A stretch of DNA of 64,000 nucleotides. Source: Cristatella mucedo (taxonomy: Eukaryota > Bryozoa > Phylactolaemata > Cristatellidae). Shown one piece after another: positions 12,201 to 22,370 of this stretch. Under the pieces are notes generated by a model. That model worked only from the letters and a program-made list of their open reading frames with translations. It was not told the origin of the DNA and did not search any database. A program made the translations under genes and the position numbers. The stretch covers positions 6,822,501 to 6,886,500 of the forward strand of contig WPIO01000013.1 in NCBI GenBank assembly GCA_009760855.2. The letters are read 5' to 3'. Position 1 is the stretch's first letter, and each line of letters begins with the position of its first letter.

Positions 12201-15200
12201 CGGCGCTGGGCGGCAGGCACCAGCGATTGGTCGGTTGCCGCTGCTCGCCCGGCTCGGCCTGCCCCTATGTCACTGCTTCTCGTATTCTTCAGATGGGCTA
12301 TGGCAGCCAGGCGCTGAGGCTCCTACAGCGCTACTACGAGGGCAAGACGCCGAGCTTGGACGAGGAGGCCGAGTCTCACGACACTATCGAACCCGTGTCA
12401 GCCGAGGTGGGTGAGGCCGCCCCTCGCGGCCCCGCCTCGAGCCAGACTGGACCGCTCGACCGGCCAGAGACTCGACCTCCCCTGCTGCTGCTGCCGCCGT
12501 CGCTCAGCAAAGCATCGGCGATGCTTCTGCGATTCTCGCGCTCCAACCGCCGTTGCAGAGCCTGCCGCTTCTCGAGGAGCACATCGAGCCGAGAAAGAAT
12601 TTGCCGCCACTCCTGCTCAAGCTGAGCGAGCGGAAAGCGGAGCCCCTTGACTACCTGGGTGTCTCGTTCGGCCTCACCGCAGAGCTGCTCAAGTTCTGGA
12701 AGCGAGCCGGCTTTTCGCCCGTGTATGTCAGGCAGACGGCGGTGAGTGGCGCCGAGTGACCTCCACAGTTTGCATTTGTTTGCCAAGCATCGCCCTTGGG
12801 TCTAAGCCCCCCCCCCCGTAAGGTTCTTGCTCTTCACGTCGGTTTGAGTCGTGGAGTGGGCGACCCTTCTCATTGACTGCTGCATGCGGTCGTGATAGGT
12901 CGCTAAGGCTTTTCTTCTGCTATACAAAATGAGACTACTAAATCAGGTAATATCGCAAGTTTAACGGCTTGCATTCGTTCACCCTCGGCCCCCCCCCCCC
13001 TGTGGCAGCCTCTGGTCAACCAGTCAGGCTGGGCAGCGTGCAGCAAGTCTCGTGACTGCAACACAAAGCACTGATTTCACAAAACTGGCCAAGCCCAAGT
13101 CTACACAGTCAAGACGGCCGTCGGCCGGTTGAGGGATCCTGCTCTCCCCCCTCCCTCTCTCTCTTTCTCTCTCACTCTACTCTCTCTCTCTCTCTTTCTC
13201 TCTCTCTCCCTCTCTCTCCCTCTCTCTCTCCCTCCCTCTGACCGAGTTATCAGCCGGGAGCCACTGTTTCTGCACCCCCTGCATGAGATGGCCGATACTT
13301 GGAAGGCCCCCCCTTCGCCAGCTCATCTTCTAGGCTGCCTGAGTCTTAGTGGGCCTTTCACATAACGCACACACCTCCAAGTCAGTACTCTAGCAGTGTT
13401 GACTTTTAAAGTGGGTCCGTCCCTCGAATCGCCTGGCCACGTACGCTGCATCGCGACTGACTCGGTGCTAGCATTGCTCAGGTTGCTTTAGGTTGCTTGA
13501 GCCGCCTTTCTGATACAGTCGGATTCTCTGTAGCCAGCAGTTCCACCGCTGTACCCCTCCACCTCTCCAGCCAGCGTTTGCAGTGAATGCAACGGGCAGA
13601 AATTCCCCGGTTCCCCTGGAACTCGCTAGCTCGCTGTCAGGAACTGGTTTTGCCTGTTTTTCTTGTGTCCATTGTCTCACGGCTGGAGGGAAGCTCTCGT
13701 GTCAGCGGCTGCACTATGCGACCTGATATAAGCTTCACTGTAATTTGAGTATTTCCCTTTTGTGCTTAATTCCCAGACTCAGCTCAGCTTGCTGGGCCCC
13801 CTACGCACCCGCCCACTCACCCAGGGCTGCAGGTATGAGGCCAGGCCAGCAATGGGGCCCGCCTCAGACACGACTGGCTAAATCTTGCTGATAAAGAAAG
13901 CTGCCGCCCACCGGTCAAAGCAGCCACTGCCCATGGTCGGAAGATGCTATTGGACGTCCGATCTGTAGACCCTCAGGCAGGTGTTGCCTCCCCCCCCAAC
14001 TTCCATCTCCTCTGTCTAGTTCGTAGGCCTGGACAGTCATGGCCCAGGCTGCGGTTTAACCGCTTTCGTGACTTATCTCTCTTTGGCAATCTGCAGCATT
14101 TCATTCCCAAACTGCCGGCTCCATTCTATCGGCTGCCGTTTGTTATTGACTCCCGGACGGTTGTCCTGCAGTCATCCAGATAGTCTTCCCTATTCGTGTT
14201 TACGGCCACACTTGAAGCTGAAACCCTAGTTGCACCAGCCATCTGACCTGACTGCCAGCCGTGCCCTGTGACCTGTCTGACTGCTCATTGTTGTCAGCTA
14301 GCCGTGCCCTTTGCACCTGCCCCTCCCCTCGGTCCCGAAGAGGCAAGATGCGGTCGCAAAACTGGAAAAATACTTCACAAATTCGTTAACTCGTGTCTAG
14401 GAGCTCTGCTCAATAGATTGGTTGGTAAGCTCTGTGGCATATTAATAATCGGAATATTTATAATATGAAACTTGAAGCCCTTAGCTTCGCCGGCTCGCAG
14501 GCCGGCCTTACATGGATGCCCAGGTCTATGCGAGTGCATGCCTAATTCGCATTTTTCACGGCACACTCGTGACTCTTGCTCCAATTTCCAGAACGATTTG
14601 ACCGGCGAGCATTCGGCTATACTGCTGAAAGTTCTTAACGAAGAGGAGAGCGACTCGTCGTGGCTGGAGGCGTTCTGCAGAGGTTCGCTTTGCGCCGGCG
14701 GCCGACGGCAATCGCGTGCAAAGCCGTGCGCAGATCTTGGTCCCGGAGTTGGCTAGGTCCTTTGTTCCTTTGCAGATTTCCGCAAGCGCTTCGTTTCACT
14801 ATTAAGCTACCAGTTCAAGGCATTCTCGCCTGCGCTCTCGCTAATGCTGCTGCTGCAGTCGACGAAGAAGAAGAACTCAGCCACGACCAGCGGTAGGCGA
14901 GGAGAAATTGAGCCGCTTTGCTTGCATCCGCCCTCCTTCCGGTCGCTCCGCGTCTTCCTAGATCTCGTCGTAGATCGGTGCACGGGCTCTCAGAAATGTG
15001 GCTGTGCCTTTGTTGTGGTGCTCGTGCGCCGCCGCAGCCTTTCATGAGCCGTAGACCAGTGCAGCTGTTACCACACTATGAAGCCGATTGAGTATAGCCG
15101 ACAAGCACGCACAAGCACACAATTGGATAGCAGTGCAGGCCCATGCACGTGTTTCTGCTGATAACCAGTGCTTACATCGTTTTTGATGGAGGCTGTTTAT

Positions 15201-16766
15201 AATGAAATCGCTCACCATTCTTAGCTTTCTGCGCGAAATCGCCCATCGTCCAAAATGGACGCTTCGCTCGTGAGGTCCAGTTGGCACTCGTCTCGTTCTT
15301 CAGTAAATGGGGGGAACCGACCCGTGGTCACGTGCCGTCTTGCTCGGACATCGCTCCATGTTACTGTTTGCATGCTTTGGACCTAACCTTCGAAAGGACA
15401 AGGAGATCAGCCGTCTCGGCCGAGACCTGATCGAGGCTGCTCGTTAGCCTGACTGCCGGAAGGCACTGACGAGGCGCCGCCGCCCGTTCTTGCGCCGTCA
15501 CCGTGACCCTACTTCGACTGTGCGCACTGAGCGCCCGGCCACTTGGCTCGCGGTCTTTTTTCTTTCAGCCTCACTTTCAATGCTAGCCTGTTTTGCTTTT
15601 CTTTCTTGCCGTCGTCAGCGACTGCGCCGCTCACGAGGACAGAGCAGGAGCTCTACTTCACGAGCTACGACCTCAAGCGTCTGGAGCTCTACTCACAGAA
15701 CGTCGTCGACTACCACCTGATCATGGACCTGCTGCCCGACCTGGCTCGCCTGTACTTCCTCGGCAAAGCGGCCGGCCTCTCGCTGAGTGCTCTTCAGCAG
15801 GTCGGCGCCGTTTCCTCCCGACGGTTCTGAGCAGCGGCACTCGGCAGCTTTTGGCCTCGTAGCCAGAGAGAGTGCCAGTCCGCTGCCGCTGCTGGCCGCC
15901 ACCGGCGCTCGATCCTCTGATCGTTGACACTCCATTCTCTCTCTCTCTCTCTCTCTGTGTAGGCTCTCCTGGTCGGCATGGGTCTGCAGCGCAAGTCGAT
16001 CGACGAGCTCGAGAAAGAGCTGCAGCTGCCCGGCACGCAGCTGCTCGGACTGTTCAGCAAGGTCGTGCGCAAGTTCGTCAACGTACGTGGTCGGCGCCGA
16101 CGCGTTTCTTTTTTTGTTGTCTTTACTTGCTTTGACATGCTCGGCAGTTTCGTCCGCTGCCGATGCATTGTGGCTGTCCGCCATTCGTTCGTGCTAACTT
16201 AGCCTGCGCACTTGCGCATTTCGTGTATCGCGCAGTTTCTAAACGACGCGCAAGCACGTGACGTGGAGGCAAGCATGGCCGAGAGGAGTGACACGGCAGC
16301 CACTGCGCTAGCGGCTGCCGCTGCCGCGTCCATGGAGCCTACGGAGCAGACGCTGAGCGCTGAGATGGTATGCAGGTGGTGTGGTGGGGACTGCTGTGGT
16401 GGCTGCCCGGCGTCCGTTATGTTCAGCTTGACTCTTGAACTGCTATGCTGTGTGTGCCGTTCGATTGACTCGTGTGGCAAAGCAGCTCTGCTGGTGAGGG
16501 GGTTGTGGTAGGGGCACTGGGCATGTCAGTCGTGGCAGGCAGGGATCGAGGTTCAGCATGCATTGAGACCTTGACCTCACCAGGACTGGTGCTAGTTGAC
16601 CTCCCGTCTCAGTCGCCACTACCGTCGACTGCTGGCGTGCTTGCTGTCGGTTTGCTGTTTTGCATATGCAGCTCTTTATAGCCGACCGGATACCCAGATT
16701 CGCTTTGGGCTGTCCGGTCATTAGTTGGGCAATCGTCGTTAGTCTCGGCGCATTGAGCAGTTTAAT

Positions 16767-16812
<46 letters not shown>

Positions 16813-17858
16813 AGTGTTAGCATCATGAGCGATCGTGATGTTTGTGCCAAGTTCCGTGCCGTTTGCAAATGTGCTCTTTTCGGTTTTTGCTTGTGAACAC
16901 ACGCAGTGTGGATCTGTCCTTATCGCCTAAGAAGCCGAAAATAACCTTTTTGGCGTGTTAAGTCATGATAGCCGAGGATGTAAGGTGCTCGCTCTTCTGT
17001 ACCCAGGTCGTAGGCTCGAGTCGTGCAGTTGGCGATTTTGTATTGCCCACTGCAATCGATGCTAATAGCCGTTAGGGTTCTTTTGCTGCTATACAAATGA
17101 GGCCGTTAAAACAGCTAAATAGTCTCTGTTGGATGTGTTGCCACTGTTTCCATGTGTAGCAAGCACGTGCTGCCCACGGTTACATGTGCCCACCCATCCG
17201 TCCGGCTTCAGTGCCACTTCCAGCCACTGCCTCTGTTGCTATGCCGCAAGTTTTCCCTCTTTATCTTTCAGAAAAGTTTGGAAAAGCAAGAGAAGGATCG
17301 TCTGAAGAAGGTGCACCTCGATCTGCTGAACGATGAGAAGCTTGCTCAGTATAAAATCAAGGGCTCCGAGGATGACTGGCAGGAAGCATTGAAGAGCGGC
17401 CGCGGAGCAGGAGCAGGCCGTGGCAAAGCGTCCACTTCTGCAGCAGCCGGCGGTAGCCTGGTCAGTGTCAAAGGGTGAGTAGGGTCAAAGGGTGTGTATG
17501 CTACTTCTCTTTTCGAGCCTTGACACGCCCGTCGAGTTAAGCGACCTGCCTCGGCCTGGATTATTTTCTTATAAAGATGTCTCATGCTTGCATTATTATA
17601 GCCAATGGTGGTAAGTTGCCACTGAATCCAGCCTGTCGTTGTTGCCTCAGCGATGAAGTTGCGCTGAAGAACACACGTGCTGTACATTGAATTAATTCGG
17701 CTTGCAAGGCATTGGGGATTCTAAGTGACTTCCCTTTTTTTAATTGTGCTTGCAGCATTGAAGCCAAAAAAAGGACCGTTGACATACCGTCATTGCCAAA
17801 TCAGAATGGCGCTTCTAAAGGGCATGGCAAAAAGCACAAGAAGGCTCGGCACAAGTGA
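329..17858 (+). CDS. NAT10: RNA cytidine acetyltransferase NAT10 (Kre33/TmcA family), 23 coding exons
   Basis: This enzyme makes N4-acetylcytidine in 18S rRNA and tRNAs using acetyl-CoA and ATP, mainly in the nucleolus. Exons: 329-436, 2936-3027, 3279-3450, 4410-4532, 4627-4688, 4875-4989, 6858-6965, 7190-7417, 9459-9557, 9704-9840, 9970-10121, 10312-10562, 11657-11773, 11928-12104, 12293-12406, 12559-12741, 14592-14682, 14776-14892, 15619-15800, 15963-16082, 16236-16367, 17272-17474, 17756-17858. They sum to 3186 nt in one frame (1061 aa; human about 1025). The N-terminal DUF1726-type region opens with VRKKIDNRIRVLIENGVAEK. The P-loop AARGRGKS is at residues 284-291 with K290, and the Walker-B-like VVIDEA at 385-390. 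The GNAT acetyl-CoA motif HPDYQGMGYG spans exons 14-15, and a Lys-rich tail ends the protein. Exons 9 and 12 end at GC rather than GT donors. The exon 15/16 boundary and the weak exon 17 donor are the least certain. Introns carry LINE and SINE copies. Confidence 0.95.
1010..1280 (+). mobile_element. Decayed Tc1/mariner-like transposase fragment (copy 1)
   Basis: In NAT10 intron 1. It is clearly related at DNA level to the fragment at 44140-44400: both share the stretch reading ttggattt-aaagctcaaatact and end near the codons for PDLN. Stops and frameshifts break the frame. Terminal repeats are not visible. Confidence 0.55.
1390..1755 (+). mobile_element. LINE-A 3' fragment with (ATT)n tail
   Basis: The 3' end of a non-LTR reverse-transcriptase ORF, with the recognisable piece ASRAWNSLPTDISSFPDL. 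A short 3'UTR and an (ATT)n tail at about 1725-1753 follow. It is 5'-truncated, has stops, and lies in NAT10 intron 1. Confidence 0.6.
1805..2745 (-). mobile_element. SINE-2 copy split by a LINE-A insertion
   Basis: The tail half of a SINE-2 (1805-1906) and its head with the B-box-like GGTTCGATTCC complement (2669-2745) are separated by the LINE-A copy at 1907-2671. Rejoining the flanks gives the order seen in the intact copies at 25430 and 29677. About 3 bp (agg) appear duplicated at the junctions. Confidence 0.65.
1907..2671 (+). mobile_element. LINE-A (CR1/L2-like) copy with reverse-transcriptase C-terminus and (ATT)n tail
   Basis: One of the best-preserved LINE-A copies. An open frame (about 1946-2416) encodes the C-terminal part of a non-LTR retrotransposon RT, with pieces such as [46 protein letters not shown] and AFSSYTPKAWNSL. 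The 3'UTR ends in aaagcgcctagagagag, then ttctctgagggcgctt, then (ATT)n. It is severely 5'-truncated and so not autonomous. It sits in NAT10 intron 1, inside a SINE-2. Confidence 0.8.
3581..3735 (+). mobile_element. SINE-1 (tRNA-derived) copy
   Basis: An A-box-like head (ggcccagtgg) and a B-box-like region (aactcgagccc) are followed by a LINE-A-like 3' end (gattaagttcatagagcac). It lies in NAT10 intron 3. Confidence 0.6.
5238..5322 (+). mobile_element. LINE-A 3'-end fragment
   Basis: It contains only the conserved 3' hairpin-like motif (gtgcctagaaagagattt ... cccttagggc) and a degenerate (ATT)n tail. It lies in NAT10 intron 6. Confidence 0.55.
5857..6120 (-). mobile_element. LINE-A 3'UTR copy
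   Basis: An (AAT)n stretch at 5860-5879, then the reverse complement of the conserved LINE-A 3' end, then the characteristic catgcacagggtcaacatgc 3'UTR segment and gggacccacta-like end. It lies in NAT10 intron 6. No RT coding remains. Confidence 0.7.
7770..8135 (+). mobile_element. LINE-A RT fragment lacking its 3' end
   Basis: It encodes GKPSVTQKLESLTLKSDLAL, then SRLDFCILLFAGLPACAIG and LQLVQNSAA before a stop. This covers a more N-terminal part of the RT module than most copies here. It lies in NAT10 intron 8. Confidence 0.65.
8185..9031 (+). mobile_element. Diverged LINE-A copy with RT C-terminus and (ATT)n-like tail
   Basis: An open stretch at about 8387-8830 encodes pieces aligning with the RT C-terminal module (YITSLLTSLFRLPIKQHI, DLSLTLRSFHSLA, FSLYVSKACNSLPRDIST). 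A 3'UTR and a tail (ttattagtattattattact) end near 9031. Older and more diverged than the copy at 1907-2671. Confidence 0.65.
9160..9202. repeat. (GT)n microsatellite
   Basis: About 21 uninterrupted TG units in NAT10 intron 8, flanked by ttcgcgcgc. Any reading frame through it is a repeat artefact. Confidence 0.95.
12850..12955 (+). mobile_element. Partial SINE-2 (tail half)
   Basis: It keeps the end of the head (gtgggcgacccttct) and the SINE-2 body and tail (ttcttctgctatacaaaatgag ... ctaaatcagg). It lies in NAT10 intron 16. Confidence 0.5.
13136..13242. repeat. (CT)n/(CCCT)n pyrimidine tract
   Basis: About 100 nt of imperfect CT and CCCT repeats in NAT10 intron 16. Poly-C runs lie nearby at about 12807 and 12990. 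Confidence 0.9.
15935..15956. repeat. (CT)n microsatellite forming the polypyrimidine tract of NAT10 exon 20
   Basis: A CT run ends six bases before the AG acceptor at 15961-15962, so the microsatellite itself serves as the polypyrimidine tract. Confidence 0.85.
16769..16811. repeat. (TC)n microsatellite
   Basis: About 21 TC units in NAT10 intron 21. Confidence 0.95.
16958..17125 (+). mobile_element. SINE-2 copy
   Basis: The head has a tRNA-like A-box (gatagccgaggatgtaagg) and B-box (ggctcgagtcg). The SINE-2 body follows (gccgttagggttcttttgct, ctatacaaatgaggc, aaacagct). It lies in NAT10 intron 21, just upstream of exon 22. Confidence 0.65.
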
Positions 17859-18611
17859 CACAGAGCTGTGCTGCTGATCACTTCTGATCACTTTTCTTCG
17901 TGCATTGTCCACCGGCACAAGCTGCACAAGCAAGTGAGCCGGGTGGGCTCTGTTGAGTCGTCAAGACAACATGTATTGTTGTGCCCCCTTTATTAGCCGT
18001 TGCAGCATATACATCACCTTTGCTGGGTCGATCACGTGCCCATAAGTTTCAAAATGGCCCGTCTACGAGTATCCATTTCTGCTGTGTACTCACGTAGAAT
18101 CTGCTGCAGCTCGGCTGCTGTCAGGGCTGTTAAGTTTTGGATTCACGTGACGGATGGAATCTGTTGCAGAGCCCCATCATAGTGCTATTGCTTTGTGAGT
18201 ATTGCTGGGCAATGCCAGTCCTATATTGTTTTTGCTGCAACTGGCAGCAGGAAATTTTCGGCTGCACCTTTAATACCGGGTAGTGCAACCTTCGTAGCTA
18301 CGATCCAGCACCACTTAGGTGTATACCTGCAAATATACGACCAACATGTCGAATATTGAATAATACCGTTGGTTTTTGGCTAGTGTCGGTCGGTAGATAT
18401 GTTCTAGTGTATTGTTGCACGTCCAGTGGCCAGGACCACCAGCAGGTCGACTTGTACCCCATTTTTCAGTTAGCACAGTGAAAGGACGCATCTCACACGT
18501 TGACTTTACATGAGACTTATCCGAGATGCTGCTTCGGCTGGTTACTCAATTCCCCCTTTCATGGCCGAGCCGTAAATCAAATCAAAGTTGACAGGTTCTG
18601 GATGCTTGCCG
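17859..18611. other. Intergenic DNA downstream of NAT10
   Basis: It contains the NAT10 3'UTR, whose end cannot be placed; I see no AATAAA close to the stop. No coding similarity or repeat motif was recognised here. Confidence 0.4.
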
Positions 18612-18770
18612 AGCTGGGTTGGTCCAGTGGTTAAGGTGCTCGCCCCGACTAAGGTCTGGCTGAGGTCGTGGGCTCGAGCCCTGAGGCATATGTGAAGCAC
18701 CTCAATAGAGATTTAGTTCTCTTAGGGGGCTCTACAAATGAATTATATTATATTATTATTATTGCCAGGT
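18612..18770 (+). mobile_element. SINE-1 copy (+)
   Basis: A tRNA-like head (ggtccagtggttaaggtgct, then gggctcgagccc) is followed by the LINE-A-like 3' end (agagatttagttctcttagg, ctctacaaatga) and a tatt-rich tail. One of the clearest SINE-1 copies. It forms an inverted pair with the copy at 18945. Confidence 0.75.
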
Positions 18771-18841
18771 AAGTGGGGAAATCGTTGAACCACAGGTTCT
18801 TGATACTTGCCAGGATATACATATCAGTCATTTACATCAAT

Positions 18842-18936
18842 TATATATATATATATAATTTTAATATTTATTTTTAACATATATGTATATATCGATATAA
18901 TTATATTTATATCGATAATTATATTTATGTATCATT
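18842..18936. repeat. AT-rich, partly self-complementary segment
   Basis: A TA-rich tract with repeated tatatcgata and ataattata blocks, lying between two inverted SINE-1 copies. Confidence 0.7.
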
Positions 18937-18944
18937 CACTTGTA

Positions 18945-19062
18945 TACCACCCTAAGAAAACCTAATCTCTATTCAGGCTTCACATGTGCCACGGGCTCAA
19001 GCTCACGACCTCGGCCAGACCTTGGTTGAGGCAGCACCTTAACCGCTGGCCAAACCAGGGCT
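18945..19062 (-). mobile_element. SINE-1 copy (-)
   Basis: The reverse complement of SINE-1. The 3' end (accctaagaaaacctaatct) comes first, then the B-box complement (gggctcaagctc), then the head (ccttaaccgctggccaaacc). Confidence 0.75.
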
Positions 19063-20099
19063 GTAAGTGGGGAAATCGTGGAGTTAAGGTGACATATGAG
19101 GTAGCAGTTCATAACGATGGACTCGACCCTGAGCTCAGTCGTGATTCAACATATCAAGAGGCGTCGGTGTTTTTACAATAACTTTCACTTGAAGAAAGTG
19201 AAAGTCGTGGGCCAGCCAGCACAAGGCCAGCCAGCACAACTGCTGACCCTGTCTTATTAGCAGCATATAGAAGTCAAGGTTCACTAACTGCAAGGCACCC
19301 TGAATTTTTTCAAGGTCAGATTGAGGAAAAGAACAGTTGGGATTAATGCAACTGCAAACGATTCTGAGAATAATAGCTAATAATAGCCGATTGCTCGTTA
19401 TCATTATCAGGGGCATTATGATCTTAGCAGGCTTAGATTGTAAAAAGAAAGAATGTCTGTTGAGCACTTAACGTCAAAATGGGTATCGAAAACCACTAGA
19501 TAATGACGGGCATATGACATTCTTGGGACTGCTTTTGAGCCACCATTCAGCTGGCAGCTTTATAGCTGATGATTGCACCGGAAATGCCGAGGCCTTTAAC
19601 CAGCATACGGGAACTGCACCGCTGGCGATCACCAGGCCAGCCTCTGATGACCTCCGGGCTGTGGTACCTGCTGGTCCGTGAGGAGCAGGAGTAGAGTAGA
19701 GCCATCGAGAGATTCGGGTAAGTCTGCAACCTCGCCTGGTGCAGTGCCTAATCAATTGAGAGGTCGAAGCTCTTGATGATCTCCGGCTGGGTTAATGTGG
19801 CCTCCTTGGGCCAGCTTTTCGCAGCTGTCGGGCACCCTCTTCCTTATCTCTGGGCATGTGCAGGCTTCTGGTATCGCATCAATTGACCATGAGCTCGGGG
19901 CTAAGCAAAGCCATCCAGGACTCGGCCAGTGAATGGTTATTGACTGTCTCCAAAGACCTAGCAGTGCTTGTAGCTGCATTAGAGAAAGGAGTGGCACATG
20001 ACACAAAACAGCTCTTGGCTACCTTGACTGATCCACCTTCACAGTGACGAGGTTCCTTAACTTGGAGCTGCCTCTTCGCTGCTAGCGGCAGATAAGCGA
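19063..20099. other. Intergenic DNA, no recognised gene
   Basis: Short open frames exist on both strands, but none resembles a known protein or has supporting splice or codon evidence. No repeat family was recognised. Confidence 0.35.
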
Positions 20100-20300
20100 T
20101 ATCAACACATTTATGAAGTCCCCAGCTAACAGGCTGGTCAACAATTCAAGTCTAGACAAAATACATCGACGACATTCTCTCCATCAGTGAGACATCGCGA
20201 AACAAATAGTAATAATACTAATTAATACATTTGTACAGCGCCCTCAGAGAGCTGAATCTCTCTATGCACGTTGCAGATGCTGCATATAAAGCATTACCAA
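20100..20300 (-). mobile_element. Diverged LINE-A 3' fragment with a duplicated upstream block
   Basis: 20212-20280 is the reverse complement of the LINE-A 3' end (cagcgccctcagagagctga). The adjoining 20100-20205 is nearly the same as 20990-21085, in the upstream part of a second LINE-A copy. Confidence 0.55.
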
Positions 20301-20737
20301 TTTCTTTGGCATTAACATCTGCAGCACGACGCACCGAATAACCGTAGCGAGCGGGTCTGACTGCCAGTCCACCTGGGCACATCCATGCTAGCGAAGGATG
20401 GCTTGGGAGGCCCTCCGCCTGCTAACCCACGGAGTGCATGGTGCCAGCACACGTGCCATGTCGTTCGCGGGAGGATCGACTACCCCAAGATCAATTGGCT
20501 GGTAATAGCTATGAGAGAGCACAAAATGAAAATGATTATGCACCCGAGTTGCCAGGCAGTTGGATATACTGCTAAAGGCCGCAAAATGATATGACTGCAG
20601 CGATGCACGGGGCCGAAGCCACGGACGCTAAAACTTGGAAAAAAAATAACAAAGTTGACTGATTTCAGCAGCCTCATTTAAATAGCACACGGGCCTGGGG
20701 GGGGGCTATCACACTTGCACCAGGCAATAGATAACAA

Positions 20738-21085
20738 AAATAGTAATACTGCATTTGTACGGTGCCCTCAGAGAAGTTCATCACTTTCTAGGCACATGCT
20801 GTAAAAGAATCGCGACAATATGGTTTGTGGTAACACACAACGTTAGCACACAGCGGAAAATCCACAAGAACCCAGCAAATGCTGTGAGAAACAGGTGCAT
20901 TTTAAACTTCTTTTTAAATGTAACGTTAGGGGATGTCGTGACGCCAGCTGCAAGTGAGTTCCAGGCTTTGAGATTGAACTGCACATTTATGGAGTCACCA
21001 GCTACCAGGCTGGCCAACAATTCAAGTCTAGACAAAATCGCGTCGACATTCTCACCCTCAGTGAGACATCGCGAAACGAATGAGC
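20738..21085 (-). mobile_element. LINE-A variant with RT C-terminal fragment
   Basis: Minus-strand frames encode NLKAWNSLAAGVTTSP and VTFKKKFKMHLFLTAFAG, the end of the RT module, followed by the LINE-A 3' end at 20740-20800. The upstream block (20990-21085) differs from other copies and is shared with 20100-20205. Confidence 0.6.
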
Positions 21086-21341
21086 TGAGGCAATCTGATT
21101 GCTACATTGAAAGTACCGCCACCACGCCAGCAGGGTTGGGCGGCGAGATGCATCCGCGAGTGCGAGTAGCTCCGCAAGAATTCTCTCAAGCAAAGAGAGC
21201 CCAAGTAGATGAAGAATCTGACTAAGCATCGGCTTAATGCTTTCCCTTCTCAACGAACGAGCTCGTAATAACGTAACAATGCGTTCGGGTAATACTGGCG
21301 GGGAACTATTCGGAGTGACCGACGAAAGACGCATCCCAACA

Positions 21342-21435
21342 GGATGTATGTATGTATCTCCGTCTGCGACTCCACAAAGTCACAAAGACCACGTGGGTGT
21401 TACGCAGGAGAGTTTTGCGTTTAGCTACACCGCAG
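21342..21435 (-). mobile_element. LINE-B 3'-end fragment with (ATAC) tail
   Basis: Reading on the minus strand, the segment ends in gagatacatacatacatcc. About 75 bp match the 3' ends at 48050 and 56432 (gtgttacgcaggagagtttt on the plus strand). The sequence then diverges, so this is a truncated copy or a different element sharing the tail. Confidence 0.5.
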
Positions 21436-22370
21436 ACAGAAACTAGTTCCCGTTACGGTGGTGGAACGTAAGCCTAGTGCGACCTGTGTAGATGCAAGCA
21501 ATCTAGCGCTGCGCCTGCGTCGTCGAAAGCCGGCAGGCAGCTCCGCGAGGAGGCGACTACGATTTCGATGCGCTCTGCCTACCGGCGGCACAAGGCCATC
21601 CAAACGCGCCTCTAATTGGGCGAGTTCACTAAGCGTTTCGGGGTCTGAGCGTGGGCGCGCGAAAAAGTGTATTACTCGCTGCTCGCGCGCGTCAACAAGC
21701 TCAGCTCCGGATACCGTAGCAACATCGAGCCCCGCACTAGTCACTGAGCTGCGAGCGGTCGCTGGCGATTCAAATAGCCTCGCTACTACTAGGGCGAAAG
21801 TAGATGTCGGCGATAGCACCCGGTCCGCCTCATCTCCACGCCCAAAGCGCTCATTGTGAGAAGGCGGCGGCTAGGCGGTACGTCTTCCACAATAGCACAA
21901 AGGCTCAACGGTCCTGCCTCGGAGAATCGTACCGACGAAAGCCGGAATTTCGCCCTCCCGTCGGTCGTCGAGCAGCAGAAAGACCGCCGCCGTCGCTGCA
22001 AGCAGCAGCTCACCGCCGTCGCTGCAAGCAGCAGCTCACCGGCGTGACCGAAAGAAACAGCGCCGCCGCCGCCGCCGCCGACGACGCCGCCGCCGTCTCG
22101 GCCGCCGCGGTCGATCGCCGCCTGCTGCGACAGCGGCTGTGACCGCGGCTGTGCGCTCTCTCGGCAAGCAGACCAGCTGCGGCTGGCTGCCGCAGGCTAG
22201 CGGCCCGCGCCAGTTATGAGCGCGGCGCCGTCGGGCGGCGGCAGCGCGCCGCCCGCTCGAGGAGCTCGAAGGGCCGGCGGCGGGTAGGACGACGATTTCT
22301 CGGCGGCGGCGGCTGTGAGGCCGCTGCAGCCGCCACCGCCGCCGCCGAGCAGCGTGTGCTCGCGGGCGAC
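21436..22370. other. GC-rich region and leader upstream of the GPCR
   Basis: GC content rises sharply, with GCC-triplet runs and, at about 21987-22042, a 26-bp unit (ccgtcgctgcaagcagcagc plus six bases) present twice in tandem. A 132-codon open frame lies on the minus strand at 21421-21819, with no recognisable homology. The region most likely includes the promoter and 5'UTR of the GPCR. Confidence 0.45.
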
